Shown here piece by piece: positions 17,763-26,221 of a stretch of DNA of 64,000 bases. Each line of letters begins with the position of its first letter. The stretch's first letter is position 1. The notes beneath the pieces are model-generated. The model was given only the letters and a program-made list of their open reading frames with translations, was not told where the DNA came from and searched no databases. Source of the stretch: Ferrimonas marina (GTDB lineage Bacteria > Pseudomonadota > Gammaproteobacteria > Enterobacterales > Shewanellaceae); contig NZ_FQXG01000002.1 of assembly GCF_900129905.1 (NCBI RefSeq), forward strand, positions 62,001-126,000. Direction: 5' to 3'. The position numbers and the translations under genes are program-made.

Positions 17763-17909
17763 GTGGATATTGATATGGAGCTGATTCTGGTACTGGCAAT
17801 GGTGGTACCCGCCAAGGCTCTGCCTTGGATCCTCATCGCCTATGTAGCCTACAAGGGCCTGCAGATGCAGCCTCGAGTTGCCAGGGTCCGCGCGACACCA
17901 AAGTACTGA
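17763..17909 (+). CDS. Small single-span membrane protein, type B
   Basis: A 48-residue open frame starting with GTG 17763 after a GAGGGGG ribosome-binding site and ending at TGA 17907-17909. The protein reads VDIDMELILVLAMVVPAK then ALPWILIAYVAYKGLQMQP, a single helix with a short basic tail. It is clearly related to the first 35 residues of the 88-residue protein at 14931, including the VVP-K-LPW core, and the sequence upstream of both starts is also similar (CCGAGTAGGAGG versus TTGAGTAGACGAGGGGG). The charged C-terminal domain of type A is missing. Function unknown. Confidence 0.6.
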   Translation: MDIDMELILVLAMVVPAKALPWILIAYVAYKGLQMQPRVARVRATPKY

Positions 17910-17952
17910 TGCAATGCGGTGGCATCATAGTGGCGGCTAAAGTGGCTTTGCT

Positions 17953-18438
17953 TCACTTAGGCCAGTGGGTTACCAGAAACTCCCCCACCACTACGAACAA
18001 GAACATCAGAATTGCTGCCGACACTGCCCCATACAGCATGACCAGTGCCGTAACCAAAGCTCTGCGGCACCTTCTTTTCAGGTTTTGCCAATTGGCCTGG
18101 TAGTCTGTTGGGCTCGGGGCATTTTGTTTCCTTCGCAACGGGCGCTGCAAATCGCAATTTTCCGGTCTTACTACAGCAGCGCGACGATGCCCTCGCCACT
18201 GCTCTTGCTGACGAACAACACCCTCCGTCACCCTTCTATCGTATGCCGCTCTCCTCCCGGCATCTGACAGCGTCGCATAGGCCTCATTTACTGCCTGCAT
18301 AACTCGATTTGCCTCAGCCTTGTTACCGGTGAATCGATCTGGGTGGTACTTCTTGCAGAGCGTTCGATATGCAGCCTTGATTACTGCGGCATCAGCATTA
18401 GGGCTAAGGCCCAGAACGGAGTAGTAATTCGTCTGCAC
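17953..18438 (-). CDS. Membrane-anchored J-domain protein
   Basis: A 161-residue protein with an N-terminal J domain (about 3-67) that includes the essential HPD at 32-34 (KKYHPDRFTGNK). A basic linker follows (about 70-120), and a C-terminal transmembrane helix lies at about 128-153 (ALVTALVMLYGAVSAAILMF). It lacks the Gly/Phe and zinc-finger parts of DnaJ, so it would recruit DnaK to the membrane for one client rather than act as a general chaperone. It is convergent with the small gene at 17763 and appears to be single. The client is unknown. Confidence 0.8.
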   Translation of the reverse strand: MQTNYYSVLGLSPNADAAVIKAAYRTLCKKYHPDRFTGNKAEANRVMQAVNEAYATLSDAGRRAAYDRRVTEGVVRQQEQWRGHRRAAVVRPENCDLQRPLRRKQNAPSPTDYQANWQNLKRRCRRALVTALVMLYGAVSAAILMFLFVVVGEFLVTHWPK

Positions 18439-18701
18439 CCTTCACCTCACTAAATTCCTCGCCATCAATGAAATATAGAAGTGGCCCCATTAATCAGGTC
18501 GCTCAAGAGCTATCGGAGTGATAGCAAAGCAAAGATAGTACGGCGGCTACGCAACGGCAGGTTGGGACAATGCTGAGGCAAAATGAAGCTGTATTAAGGC
18601 TTACTTCGCTGGAGCCTCAATGCTTGAGGCTTGATGCAAGGAGGGTAGGCATTAAGCGAGGCAATGCTCTGCCAAGAGATAGGTACTCAAACTCCAGATA
18701 C
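18439..18701. other. Intergenic stretch upstream of the J-domain gene and downstream of the tRNAs
   Basis: About 260 bases with no credible gene. It holds a short inverted repeat (GCCTCAATGCTTGAGGC near 18613) and the promoter side of the J-domain gene, with nothing further recognised. Confidence 0.4.
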
Positions 18702-18727
18702 AAAAAAACCAGCTCGATGGCTGGCTT
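18702..18727 (-). terminator. Terminator of the tRNA cluster
   Basis: Read on the minus strand, AGCCAGC-loop-GCTGGTT forms a seven-bp stem with one G-T pair, followed by a run of T (the AAAAAAA at 18702-18708). It ends the transcript that carries pgsA-side tRNAs through tRNA-Leu. Confidence 0.75.
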
Positions 18728-18760
18728 GTTGTCACTACTACTGAATTGGCTTAGTAGTAA

Positions 18761-18846
18761 TGGTACCCGAGGCCGGACTTGAACCGGCACGCTCTAAGAG
18801 CGAGGGATTTTAAATCCCTTGTGTCTACCAATTCCACCACTCGGGC
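18761..18846 (-). tRNA. leuZ: tRNA-Leu(UAA)
   Basis: An 86-base class II tRNA with encoded CCA. The anticodon loop TTTAAAA gives anticodon UAA, the acceptor stem GCCCGAG/CTCGGGT is paired, and the long variable arm is present. It is the last tRNA of the pgsA-downstream cluster, as leuZ is in enteric bacteria. Confidence 0.95.
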
Positions 18847-18856
18847 AGGGTAAGAA

Positions 18857-18930
18857 TGGAGGCGCGTCCCGGAGTCGAACCGAGGTCCACGGATTTGCAA
18901 TCCGCTGCATAGCCACTCTGCCAACGCGCC
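18857..18930 (-). tRNA. cysT: tRNA-Cys(GCA)
   Basis: A 74-base tRNA with encoded CCA. The anticodon arm CGGATTGCAAATCCG gives GCA, and the acceptor stem GGCGCGT/ACGCGCC is fully paired. Its place between tRNA-Gly and tRNA-Leu matches glyW-cysT-leuZ. Confidence 0.95.
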
Positions 18931-18970
18931 ATATTCTGTGTTCAATCCCGCTATCGCGCGATTGAAAATT

Positions 18971-19063
18971 TGGAGCGGCACACGAGGTTCCCGATCTTCA
19001 TCGAGAGTGTGACCTCAACCTTTGTTCAAGGTTGGGCTCTACCAACTGAGCCACTCTGTGCCC
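18971..19063 (-). pseudogene. Degenerate tRNA-Gly copy
   Basis: The minus strand resembles the intact tRNA-Gly 25 bases upstream in transcription order. The D arm GGCTCAGTTGGTAGAGCC and the 3' end GTGTGCCGCTCCA are kept. The anticodon loop is enlarged to nine bases (TTGAACAAA between CAACC and GGTTG), the T arm carries an insertion of about ten bases that destroys the TTCGAAC loop, and the first acceptor pair is G-G. It is therefore not a working tRNA. It looks like a decayed duplicate left in the operon. Confidence 0.7.
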
Positions 19064-19087
19064 CGGCCTGAGCCGAAGCGGATAATT

Positions 19088-19163
19088 TGGAGCGGCACAC
19101 GAGGTTCGAACTCGTGACCTCAACCTTGGCAAGGTTGCGCTCTACCAACTGAGCTAGTGCCGC
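19088..19163 (-). tRNA. glyW: tRNA-Gly(GCC)
   Basis: A 76-base tRNA with encoded CCA. Anticodon GCC sits in CAACCTTGCCAAGGTTG, the acceptor stem GCGGCAC/GTGCCGC pairs fully, and the T loop GTTCGAAC is canonical. It is the first tRNA after pgsA. Confidence 0.95.
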
Positions 19164-19388
19164 TTATTGTTGCCGCATCCAATCCTGTGGGCCTTTAAGG
19201 CAGCGGTTCCGCTACTCTCTCCAACCGCACTGAACAAGTGCCGCTTAGTCTCTTTGGGGCTGTCCCCTGAAGACGAGACGTATTCTACGTAATTCCGAAG
19301 ACAGGTCAACGCCGAGTTGGCCCTTACTGAACCGTTTGCCGCCTTTTCAACCAGGGTGGTCAATGGGGCGGCGAAACGGGTCCACTCC

Positions 19389-19940
19389 TTAACCGTGCCG
19401 GGTCAAATCTCCCCAGGCGGCGCGGATGTAAGAGAACATCGACCAGATGGTGAGGAAGGTTGCCACGTACAACAGGTAGAAAGAGATCTCGATAGCCAGC
19501 GGATTAAACTGGGCAATCAGGCCGGTGATGGCAATCATCTGGGCAGCCGTTTTGAACTTACCCAGCCAGGACACCGCGACGATACCGCGCTTACCCATCT
19601 CTGCCATCCACTCTCGCAGCGCAGAGATCACGATCTCACGGCCAATCATCACGATGGCAGCAAAGGTCAGCAGGCCATCGTCATAGTCCGCTACCAGCAC
19701 CACCAGAGCAGTAGCCACCATCAGCTTATCCACCACCGGGTCCAGGAAGGCGCCAAAGGGAGTGGACTGGTTCAGGCGACGGGCCAGGTATCCATCCAGG
19801 GCGTCGGTCAGGGAGGCGATCACAAACAGGGTGGCCGCCGCCAGGAAGGACCACTTCCAGGGCAGATAGTAGAGACCAACAAACACCGGGATCATGACCA
19901 GACGCAAGAGGGTGAGAATATTGGGGATATTAAGCTTCAT
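19389..19940 (-). CDS. pgsA: CDP-diacylglycerol-glycerol-3-phosphate 3-phosphatidyltransferase
   Basis: A 183-residue inner-membrane enzyme that makes phosphatidylglycerol phosphate, the committed step to PG and cardiolipin. The CDP-alcohol phosphatidyltransferase signature D-G-x2-A-R-x8-G-x3-D-x3-D is complete (residues 49-71: DGYLARR, GAFLDPVVDK). Five to six membrane segments are visible. I start at ATG 19938-19940 (MKLNIPNILTLLR), the usual PgsA N-terminus, though the frame is open to 19970. It lies 47 bases after uvrC and ahead of the tRNA cluster, the same order as in E. coli. Confidence 0.95.
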   Translation of the reverse strand: MKLNIPNILTLLRLVMIPVFVGLYYLPWKWSFLAAATLFVIASLTDALDGYLARRLNQSTPFGAFLDPVVDKLMVATALVVLVADYDDGLLTFAAIVMIGREIVISALREWMAEMGKRGIVAVSWLGKFKTAAQMIAITGLIAQFNPLAIEISFYLLYVATFLTIWSMFSYIRAAWGDLTRHG

Positions 19941-19987
19941 AAAGGTCCCGGTGACGCATTGTGGCGCCAATCATGCCGTATCTTGCC

Positions 19988-21838
19988 CTAGTGACGCAAT
20001 GCGTCATGGATCTTTTGCGCCAGCTGTTGGCTGATCCCAGGCACTTTCGCGATCTCCGCCACACTGGCGCGCTTGAGCTCCTGCATTCCGCCCATGAACT
20101 TGAGCAATTGTTGACGCCGCTTGGCGCCGATACCGGGGATCCCTTCCAGCACTGATTCCCGCCGGGCCTTGCCCCGGGCGGCACGGTGGCCGCTGATGGC
20201 AAAGCGGTGGGCCTCATCCCGAATATGCTGGATAAGATGCAGCGCCGGGGCATCGGCAGGCAGATCGATCACCTCCCGACTGAAGCCCAGGATCAGGGTC
20301 TCCAAGCCGGGCTTGCGGCTCTCGCCTTTGGCCACCCCCACCAGCAGCGGCGCTTCCAGGCCGGTGTCCGCCAGGGCCTGTTCCATCACCTCTTCGGCCT
20401 GGGTCAGCTGGCCTTTACCGCCATCAATAAACAGGATTTCCGGCAAATTCTCCTGCTCCTGACTGCCCTGGTAGCGCCGGGTCAGGGCCTGGCCCATCGC
20501 CGCGTAGTCATCCCCGGGGGTAATACCGGCGATGTTGTAGCGGCGATACTCCTGCTTGGCCGGGCCTTCGCCATTGAACACCACGCAGGAGGCCACGGTC
20601 TTCTCCCCCATGGTGTGGCTGATATCGAAACACTCCATCCGGGTGATCGGCCGCTCCATCTCCAGCGTTTCCGACAGCTGACGGAAGCGCTCGGCCACCG
20701 TGGTCTTGTGGGCCAGCTTGGACACCAGGGCACTGCGCGCATTGGTTTGGGCCAGACGCTGGAACTGGGCCCGCTCGGCACGCACCCGGGTCTTGATCTG
20801 CACCTTACTCTGGTTGCGCACGCTGAGCGCCTCGGCGATGGCGGTCAGCTCCTCGCTCTCCTCTTCGGTCTGCTGCGACAGCACGATCTCTTTGGGGATC
20901 TGACGGTCTTCCCCGCCCCCCAGGTAGAACTGCAGCAGGAAGGACTCCAGCACCTCCTGCGGCTCGGTATTGCTAGGCAGCTTAGGGAAGTAGGAGCGGC
21001 TGCCGACGATCTTGCCCTTGCGCACGAACAGCAGGTGACAACAGGCCATGCCCCCCTCCAGCGCCACACCAATGACATCCAGTTCGCCCTGCTCGCGTCC
21101 CTGAACCCCCTGTTGCTCCTGCACCTTGCGCAGGGCCTGCAGTTGGTCACGGATGCGGGCGGCTTTTTCAAACTCCAGCGCCATGCTGGCCTGTTCCATC
21201 TGCTTAACCAGGGTTCCCAGCACCTGCTGGCTCTGCCCCTGCAGGAACAGCTTGAGCAGGCCCACCTGCTCACGGTAGGCATCGTCCTCAATCATGCCGG
21301 CACAGGGGCCAGAGCAGCGATTGAGCTGGTATTGCAAGCAGGGACGGCTGCGATTGCGGTAGAAGGCATCTTCGCATTGGCGCACCGGGAACAGCTTCTG
21401 CATCAGGTGCAGGCTTTCGCGCACCGCACCGCCATTGGGATAGGGGCCGAAATAGTGGCCCTTGGCTCGCCGGGGCCCACGGTGAAACGCCAGCCGGGGG
21501 TGCTTGTGATCGGACAGAAACAGGTAGGGGTAGGACTTATCATCCCGCAGCAGCACGTTGTAGCGTGGCATGTACTGCTTGATGTAGTCGTGCTCCAGGA
21601 TCAGCGCATCGGTTTCGGTGTGGGTCACCGTCACTTCTATGTGCTGAATTTGCGCCACCAGGGCGCGGGTCTTCACACTGGGAACGTTGGTGCGGAAGTA
21701 GGAGCTGAGACGCTTCTTGAGGTCTTTGGCCTTGCCCACGTAGAGGACAGTGCCCCCCGGCGCGTCGTACATACGGTACACACCGGGTTGATTGGTCACC
21801 GAGCGCAGGAAGGCCCGGTGGTCAAAGCTGGAGGTCAT
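19988..21838 (-). CDS. uvrC: Excinuclease ABC subunit C
   Basis: A 616-residue full-length UvrC, the dual-incision nuclease of nucleotide excision repair. The GIY-YIG domain is N-terminal (GVYRMYD...[14 protein letters not shown], about 20-45), the Cys-rich segment [13 protein letters not shown] follows near 170, the UvrB-binding UVR motif lies near 205-240, the RNase H-like endonuclease centre includes ECFDISH and [10 protein letters not shown], and the tandem helix-hairpin-helix ends the protein ([27 protein letters not shown]). It starts 13 bases after uvrY and is co-transcribed with it, as in other gammaproteobacteria. Confidence 0.97.
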   Translation of the reverse strand: MTSSFDHRAFLRSVTNQPGVYRMYDAPGGTVLYVGKAKDLKKRLSSYFRTNVPSVKTRALVAQIQHIEVTVTHTETDALILEHDYIKQYMPRYNVLLRDDKSYPYLFLSDHKHPRLAFHRGPRRAKGHYFGPYPNGGAVRESLHLMQKLFPVRQCEDAFYRNRSRPCLQYQLNRCSGPCAGMIEDDAYREQVGLLKLFLQGQSQQVLGTLVKQMEQASMALEFEKAARIRDQLQALRKVQEQQGVQGREQGELDVIGVALEGGMACCHLLFVRKGKIVGSRSYFPKLPSNTEPQEVLESFLLQFYLGGGEDRQIPKEIVLSQQTEEESEELTAIAEALSVRNQSKVQIKTRVRAERAQFQRLAQTNARSALVSKLAHKTTVAERFRQLSETLEMERPITRMECFDISHTMGEKTVASCVVFNGEGPAKQEYRRYNIAGITPGDDYAAMGQALTRRYQGSQEQENLPEILFIDGGKGQLTQAEEVMEQALADTGLEAPLLVGVAKGESRKPGLETLILGFSREVIDLPADAPALHLIQHIRDEAHRFAISGHRAARGKARRESVLEGIPGIGAKRRQQLLKFMGGMQELKRASVAEIAKVPGISQQLAQKIHDALRH

Positions 21839-21851
21839 GGATTCACGCAGT

Positions 21852-22493
21852 TTAGATCTTGGCTGCGTCTAACATACCATAGCGGATGGCCAATCGAGTG
21901 AGTTCCACGTCACCGCTGATCTTGAGCTTTTCAAACAGGCGGTAGCGATAAGCATTGACCGTTTTCGGGCTGATGTTCAGCTGCTCGGCGATGTCGGACA
22001 CCTTCTGGCCGTTGGTCACCATCATGGTGATCTGCAGCTCGCGGTCGGACAGGTCGTCAAACGGATTCTTTTCCGGGTTGAAGGGGCGCAGCGCCATCTG
22101 CTGGGCAATCACCGGATCAATGTAACGCTGGCCTGAGGCCACTGCACGGATCGCCTGCACCATGTTGGCCGGCGGCGCATTCTTGGTGAGGAAACCGGCG
22201 GCACCGGCGGACATCACCCGGGAAGGGATCGGCTCCTCGGTGTGCACCGTCAGGATGATCACCTTGGCGTCCGGATTGAAGTGCAGGATCTTTCGGGTGG
22301 CCTCGAGCCCACCGATCCCCGGCATGCTCATGTCCATCACCACCACGTCCACCAAGTTCTTGCGACACCAACTAACCGCTTGATCGCCATCCTCAGCTTC
22401 ACCGACAACCTTAATCCCTCGCTCATCCTCCAGGATCCGACGGATCCCGGTGCGAACCAGCGCATGGTCATCGACCAAAAACACATTGATCAC
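21852..22493 (-). CDS. uvrY: Response regulator UvrY/GacA/SirA
   Basis: A 213-residue NarL-type response regulator. The receiver domain (1-120) has the acidic pocket DDH at 8-10, the phosphoacceptor D54 in [13 protein letters not shown], and a conserved Lys in FLTKNAP. The LuxR-type helix-turn-helix lies at about 145-205 ([28 protein letters not shown] across the core). It acts with a BarA-like kinase to activate CsrB-type small RNAs. I place the start at GTG 22491-22493, giving [10 protein letters not shown] as in orthologues with a GGAG site ten bases upstream; the longer start at 22502 is too close to that site. It leads the uvrY-uvrC-pgsA operon and is next to the flagellar locus. Confidence 0.95.
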   Translation of the reverse strand: MINVFLVDDHALVRTGIRRILEDERGIKVVGEAEDGDQAVSWCRKNLVDVVVMDMSMPGIGGLEATRKILHFNPDAKVIILTVHTEEPIPSRVMSAGAAGFLTKNAPPANMVQAIRAVASGQRYIDPVIAQQMALRPFNPEKNPFDDLSDRELQITMMVTNGQKVSDIAEQLNISPKTVNAYRYRLFEKLKISGDVELTRLAIRYGMLDAAKI

Positions 22494-22502
22494 TCTTTGC
22501 AC

Positions 22503-22827
22503 TCTCCAAAACTAGAGGTTAACCCAAACCTCTTTTTTGTCAGGTCGATAATACCCTGCCTGAACAGGGGATCAATAAGACATGTGTCGTAATCCCGGTT
22601 ATCGGCTAATACATGTGGCATAACGTGATCGCATTTGCAGCATAGGTGCCTGTTTCCATAACCAATCACAGCATTCTTGATGGCTTGAACCGGCTCACAA
22701 AACCGATTACGCCAATGCCCCATTTCACTCCGAAAGACGGCAAAAACTGAATAAATATGTCGGGAACAAATCAATGGCAGGGACGCGTATTTCCCTCACT
22801 GAAATTAGGAGTTTGCCAATTAAAGAT
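22503..22827. other. Intergenic control region upstream of uvrY
   Basis: A 325-base AT-richer gap. It holds the promoter side of uvrY and an AGAGGTT/AACCTCT hairpin (22514-22533) whose plus-strand side runs into TTTTTT, which could end plus-strand antisense transcription. A 94-codon minus-strand open frame (22490-22774) overlaps the uvrY start and lacks a ribosome-binding site, so I do not call it. Confidence 0.45.
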
Positions 22828-22851
22828 AAAAAAAAGCGGCCCGAAGGCCGC
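22828..22851 (-). terminator. Terminator of the flgB-flgL/flagellin-like operon
   Basis: On the minus strand GCGGCC-TTCG-GGCCGC is a six-bp stem capped by a stable UUCG tetraloop, followed by eight T. It lies 24 bases after the stop of the flagellin-like gene and marks the end of the long flgB operon. Confidence 0.93.
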
Positions 22852-22874
22852 ATCTCAGTTGGGAGTTGGGTTAG

Positions 22875-23903
22875 CTAGCCACGCAGCAGGTCAGTGACCT
22901 GGGTGCGGGACAGGTTAGCCTGAGCCAGCAGGGAGCTGACCTGGGCTCGAAACGGCGCCTGGTTCATCGCCTGCTGCAGTTGCTGGCTGGCCTCAGCCAC
23001 CTGTTGGGCACTGGCCTGGCTATTGCGATTGACCTTGGCCAGTCGACTGGCGACATTGTGTTGCACCGACTCCAGCTGGGCCAGCTGAGCATCCACCTTA
23101 TCCAGGGTTTTGCGTAGCTTGGCCTGGCTTTGTCGTAGCTGGGCCTGGTTGTCGAACTGCCACTCACGGGGGTCCTGCCAGGGCATCGCCTCCTCGGTCT
23201 TGATGGCAATCGCCTGACCGGCCGGCAGTCGGGCCCCCTGCCCGCTCATCCACAAGCCACCATCGAGCAGCTGGGCTTGCTGCTCGTTGAGCATCAGCAT
23301 CACCTGACCGTCCTGGCCAAGACGCGCGCCCAAACCGATGCCCGAAAGGCCATCGTTGAGGATCTGTGCCAGCTTGGCCCGGTCGACCCCGGCGGGTAGC
23401 TCCAGCTGGGTCTTTTCCTTACCCAGTTGCAGCGACACCTGCTCGGCCTGCTCTTTGGTGGCGGCCAGGTCAACCCCTTTGAGCTGGAACTGACGGGGTG
23501 CCTGAGCGTTGGGGCGGGTCACCAGGTTCATCTGCCGGTCCAGCAGCGGTTGGCCCCGGTAACTGGCGTTCTGCTCGACGACACGGTCACGCTTAGCGGC
23601 CATGCTCTGGGGGTTGCCGTTGCCACGGCGCAGGGCGGTGTTGACCTCCCGCTGCAGGCTCTCCAGTTGCCCCTTGGCCTGACGCAGCGCCTGGGCACCG
23701 GTCTGGGCAGCGGCGACCTGGTGCTGGCCCTGGCCTACCTGGGCCCAGCGACGGTAGCTTTCCAGCCGCCACTGGGGCAGTGCAACGCCCTTCCCTTTGC
23801 CCTTCTTGCTGGCGGCCAACGCCCCCTGGCCCTGGCTGGGCGCCGTGGGCTGGGAGGTGTTGCGTTGCTGTATCGATAAGGGATCGGAAACCGCGGCGAC
23901 CAT
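22875..23903 (-). CDS. Flagellin-like protein of unusual composition
   Basis: A 342-residue protein directly after flgL (10-base gap, GAGGAGA site). The C-terminus SSLLAQANLSRTQVTDLLRG closely resembles the D0 end of flagellins (A-LAQAN-xP---L-LL), and the preceding heptad-rich stretch (VQHNVASRLAKVNRN...) fits the D1/D0 coiled coil. The N-terminus does not: it is Gln/Ser/Lys-rich (residues 1-45) and lacks the canonical SLxAxxNL--t start. The centre (about 145-230) alternates short beta strands like a D2 insert. It may be a minor filament or hook-filament junction protein, or a decayed flagellin. It replaces an ordinary flagellin at this position; confidence in function is low. Confidence 0.5.
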   Translation of the reverse strand: MVAAVSDPLSIQQRNTSQPTAPSQGQGALAASKKGKGKGVALPQWRLESYRRWAQVGQGQHQVAAAQTGAQALRQAKGQLESLQREVNTALRRGNGNPQSMAAKRDRVVEQNASYRGQPLLDRQMNLVTRPNAQAPRQFQLKGVDLAATKEQAEQVSLQLGKEKTQLELPAGVDRAKLAQILNDGLSGIGLGARLGQDGQVMLMLNEQQAQLLDGGLWMSGQGARLPAGQAIAIKTEEAMPWQDPREWQFDNQAQLRQSQAKLRKTLDKVDAQLAQLESVQHNVASRLAKVNRNSQASAQQVAEASQQLQQAMNQAPFRAQVSSLLAQANLSRTQVTDLLRG

Positions 23904-23913
23904 CAGGCTCTCC

Positions 23914-24828
23914 TCAGATGTGGTTAAACAGGCTCATCTGATTGATCTGAGCGTAGCTTTGCTGAGTGGCTTGGAGCGCCAGCAGATAGGTGGTGAGCTC
24001 CAAACTGGCCTCGGCGTAGTCCAGATCCTCTACCAAACCGATCAGCTCCTGGTTGAACAGGCCAACATCTTGGTGGGCTGTTTCCATCAGATCCATGGCG
24101 TTTTGACGGCCACCGATGTCGGTCATCAGCCCGCCGATGGAGGCCATGGTCTGATCGATGCTGTCCAGGGTCTCATCAAACAGGGCGTGGAAGGCCGGAT
24201 CGTTCGGGTCCAGGGTCGGATCCTCCAGCATGGTGATCCACTCCTCCATCTTGTTAAAGATGTCGGCTGCGCCGCTGAAGAAGATCTGGTTGGCGGTGTC
24301 GTTGCCCTGAACGTAGTTGCCGTCCCCTACCGGGATATCACGGATGCCATCATCGCCCTGGTAGACGTAGTTTCCGTTGGCGTCGATGCCGATCGGCGGG
24401 GTGTCTACCTCGTGACCGGCGTAGATGTACTTACCCTGTTCGTCCTTGGCGTTGGCGTAATCCACCAGGGAGTCACGCAGCACCCGCAGCTCGGCGGCGA
24501 TGCCGGCACGCTCTTCCGGGCCATTGCTGCCGTTGAACGCCTGCAGGGTCAGGTCGCGCATCCGGTACATGACGTTGTTCATGTTATCCAGGTTGGACTC
24601 TGAGCGGGCCAGGCTCATCCGCAGGCTGCTGATGTTGTCGATGTACTGGCTCAGGGAGGCCTGCTCGCGCTTCAGACTCAGGGTCTGTACCGCACCGAGC
24701 GGGTCATCCGAGGCGACGTTGATGCGCTTACCGGTGGACATCTGCTGCAGCACCTTGCCGTAGTTGGTGGCATTTTGCTGCATGCTGATCATGTTGGTTC
24801 GGTGCATCTGTTGACTGCTTACACGCAT
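23914..24828 (-). CDS. flgL: Flagellar hook-filament junction protein FlgL
   Basis: A 304-residue HAP3, which joins the hook (through FlgK) to the filament. The flagellin-like N-terminus MRVSSQQMHRTNMISMQQNA leads into GKRINVASDDPLGAVQ, the diagnostic 'i--asDDP-ga' block at about 33-46. The C-terminal helix YAEASLELTTYLLALQATQQSYAQINQ is typical. The central part (about 120-210) forms the D2-like domain with YIYAGHEVDTPPI. It is the penultimate gene of the flgB operon, 13 bases after flgK, with a GGAG site. Confidence 0.95.
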   Translation of the reverse strand: MRVSSQQMHRTNMISMQQNATNYGKVLQQMSTGKRINVASDDPLGAVQTLSLKREQASLSQYIDNISSLRMSLARSESNLDNMNNVMYRMRDLTLQAFNGSNGPEERAGIAAELRVLRDSLVDYANAKDEQGKYIYAGHEVDTPPIGIDANGNYVYQGDDGIRDIPVGDGNYVQGNDTANQIFFSGAADIFNKMEEWITMLEDPTLDPNDPAFHALFDETLDSIDQTMASIGGLMTDIGGRQNAMDLMETAHQDVGLFNQELIGLVEDLDYAEASLELTTYLLALQATQQSYAQINQMSLFNHI

Positions 24829-24841
24829 GATTTTTCTCCGA

Positions 24842-26221
24842 TTACCACATGGTCAAGGCGGTGGTGAACAACTGGTCTGCCAGGGAGATCACCTTGGCAT
24901 TGGCCTGGTACTGCTGCTGGTAAACGATCAGGCTAACCGCCTCTTCGTCCAGGTTAACGGCGCTGACGCTGTCACGCTCGTTGAGGGAGCGGATCAGCTC
25001 GCCGGTGGCGGTCTCCGCCTCCATCTGTGCCTGACGGCTCTCGATGCCCAGCTGACCCAGCTTACTGGCGTAGGCCTCGTTGAGGGTGGCGTCAGAACCC
25101 AGGCTGGCGAACGGCAGCTTCTTGTTCTGTAGTTCGATCAGCTCCAACAGGTTGGAGTTGTCGCCGGGGGCACCGTTCTTACCAAAGGCCAGCATGTCGG
25201 CGGTAAAGCCGTCGGTCACCTTGAGGGTGGCTGCCGGGTTATCCGGGTCATAGGTGAACAGGTCCAGCGCCGGAGCGTTACCGTTCAGATCGGTACCTCC
25301 AGCCAACACGGCGTTGAACTCGTCCGCCAGGTGCACGGCCAGCTCATCCAGGAAGTCCTTGCTGTCCTGCCAGCTGTTGTCGCGGTAGTCGAACAGTGCG
25401 CCCAGCTTACCGCCGGTGCTGGCACCGTCGAGCTGGTAGTCGGTGTTGCCAACGCTCAGGCTCAGGGTGGAGAACTGGGGGTTGTTCGGATCCGGGGTCA
25501 GCTTGAACTCACCGGCGCTGTTACCCAGTACCAGTGGTTGGCCCATCGGCAGGGTGACGTTGATGGTGCCATCGCTGTTCTCGGTAGTACGGATATCCAC
25601 CATCTCGGCCAGTTCACCCACTGCCAGGTCACGGGCGTCCAGCAGCGCCGGCGGGATATCGCCGGTAGCGCTGTGACGCTGGATCTCAGCGTTGAGGTTG
25701 GCGATGTTCTCCATCCGCGTGTTGATCTCGGAAACCGAGGCATCCAGCTGGGATTCGATCTGCTTCAGCTGGCTGTCCAGGCCCTGGCTCAGGGTGGAGA
25801 AGCGGCTGGTCAGCGCCCGGGTCTCGTTCAGCACCGCCTGACGGGTGGCGATGTCATTGGGGCTCTCGGTGGCTGCGTTCAGCGCCGCGTAGAGGCTGTC
25901 CAGACCCGCAGAGATGTTGGCGCCTTCGCTGCCAAACAGCTCCTCGGTCTTACCCAGGTAGGTGGCCTTGGTGCTGGAGAAACCCGCCTGGGTGGTGCTG
26001 CTCCACACCGCCGCGGTCAGGTATTGGTCGGAAACCCGGCGAACGCCATCGACGTTAACCCCGGTACCGGCGCCGTAGAAGCCACCGGGGCGGGCGCTCA
26101 GCATGATCTGCTGGCGGCTGTAGCCCGGGGTGGCGGCGTTGGCGATGTTGTTGGAAGCCACATTCAGCGCCATCTGCGAGGCGTGGATCCCCGACAGGCC
26201 GGTATGTAGAAACGAACTCAT
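24842..26221 (-). CDS. flgK: Flagellar hook-associated protein FlgK
   Basis: A 459-residue HAP1, the first junction protein on the hook. The rod/hook N-terminal signature ASQMALNVASNNIANAATPGYSRQ (broken here at residues 14-36) is intact, and the C-terminus VNLDEEAVSLIVYQQQYQAN...VISLADQLFTTAL matches the flagellar basal body C-terminal domain. Its ATG shares one base with the flgJ stop (TAATG), so translation is coupled. It is shorter than the roughly 550-residue enteric protein because the outer variable domain is smaller. Confidence 0.95.
   Translation of the reverse strand: MSSFLHTGLSGIHASQMALNVASNNIANAATPGYSRQQIMLSARPGGFYGAGTGVNVDGVRRVSDQYLTAAVWSSTTQAGFSSTKATYLGKTEELFGSEGANISAGLDSLYAALNAATESPNDIATRQAVLNETRALTSRFSTLSQGLDSQLKQIESQLDASVSEINTRMENIANLNAEIQRHSATGDIPPALLDARDLAVGELAEMVDIRTTENSDGTINVTLPMGQPLVLGNSAGEFKLTPDPNNPQFSTLSLSVGNTDYQLDGASTGGKLGALFDYRDNSWQDSKDFLDELAVHLADEFNAVLAGGTDLNGNAPALDLFTYDPDNPAATLKVTDGFTADMLAFGKNGAPGDNSNLLELIELQNKKLPFASLGSDATLNEAYASKLGQLGIESRQAQMEAETATGELIRSLNERDSVSAVNLDEEAVSLIVYQQQYQANAKVISLADQLFTTALTMW

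Noticed and set aside
18751-18981. Minus-strand frame across the tRNA genes
   Set aside because: It translates tRNA-Leu and tRNA-Cys sequence and is a well-known spurious type of ORF.
22490-22774. 94-codon minus-strand frame with a CCKC-like segment upstream of uvrY
   Set aside because: It overlaps the uvrY start, lacks a ribosome-binding site and matches no family I know. It is more likely the uvrY leader.
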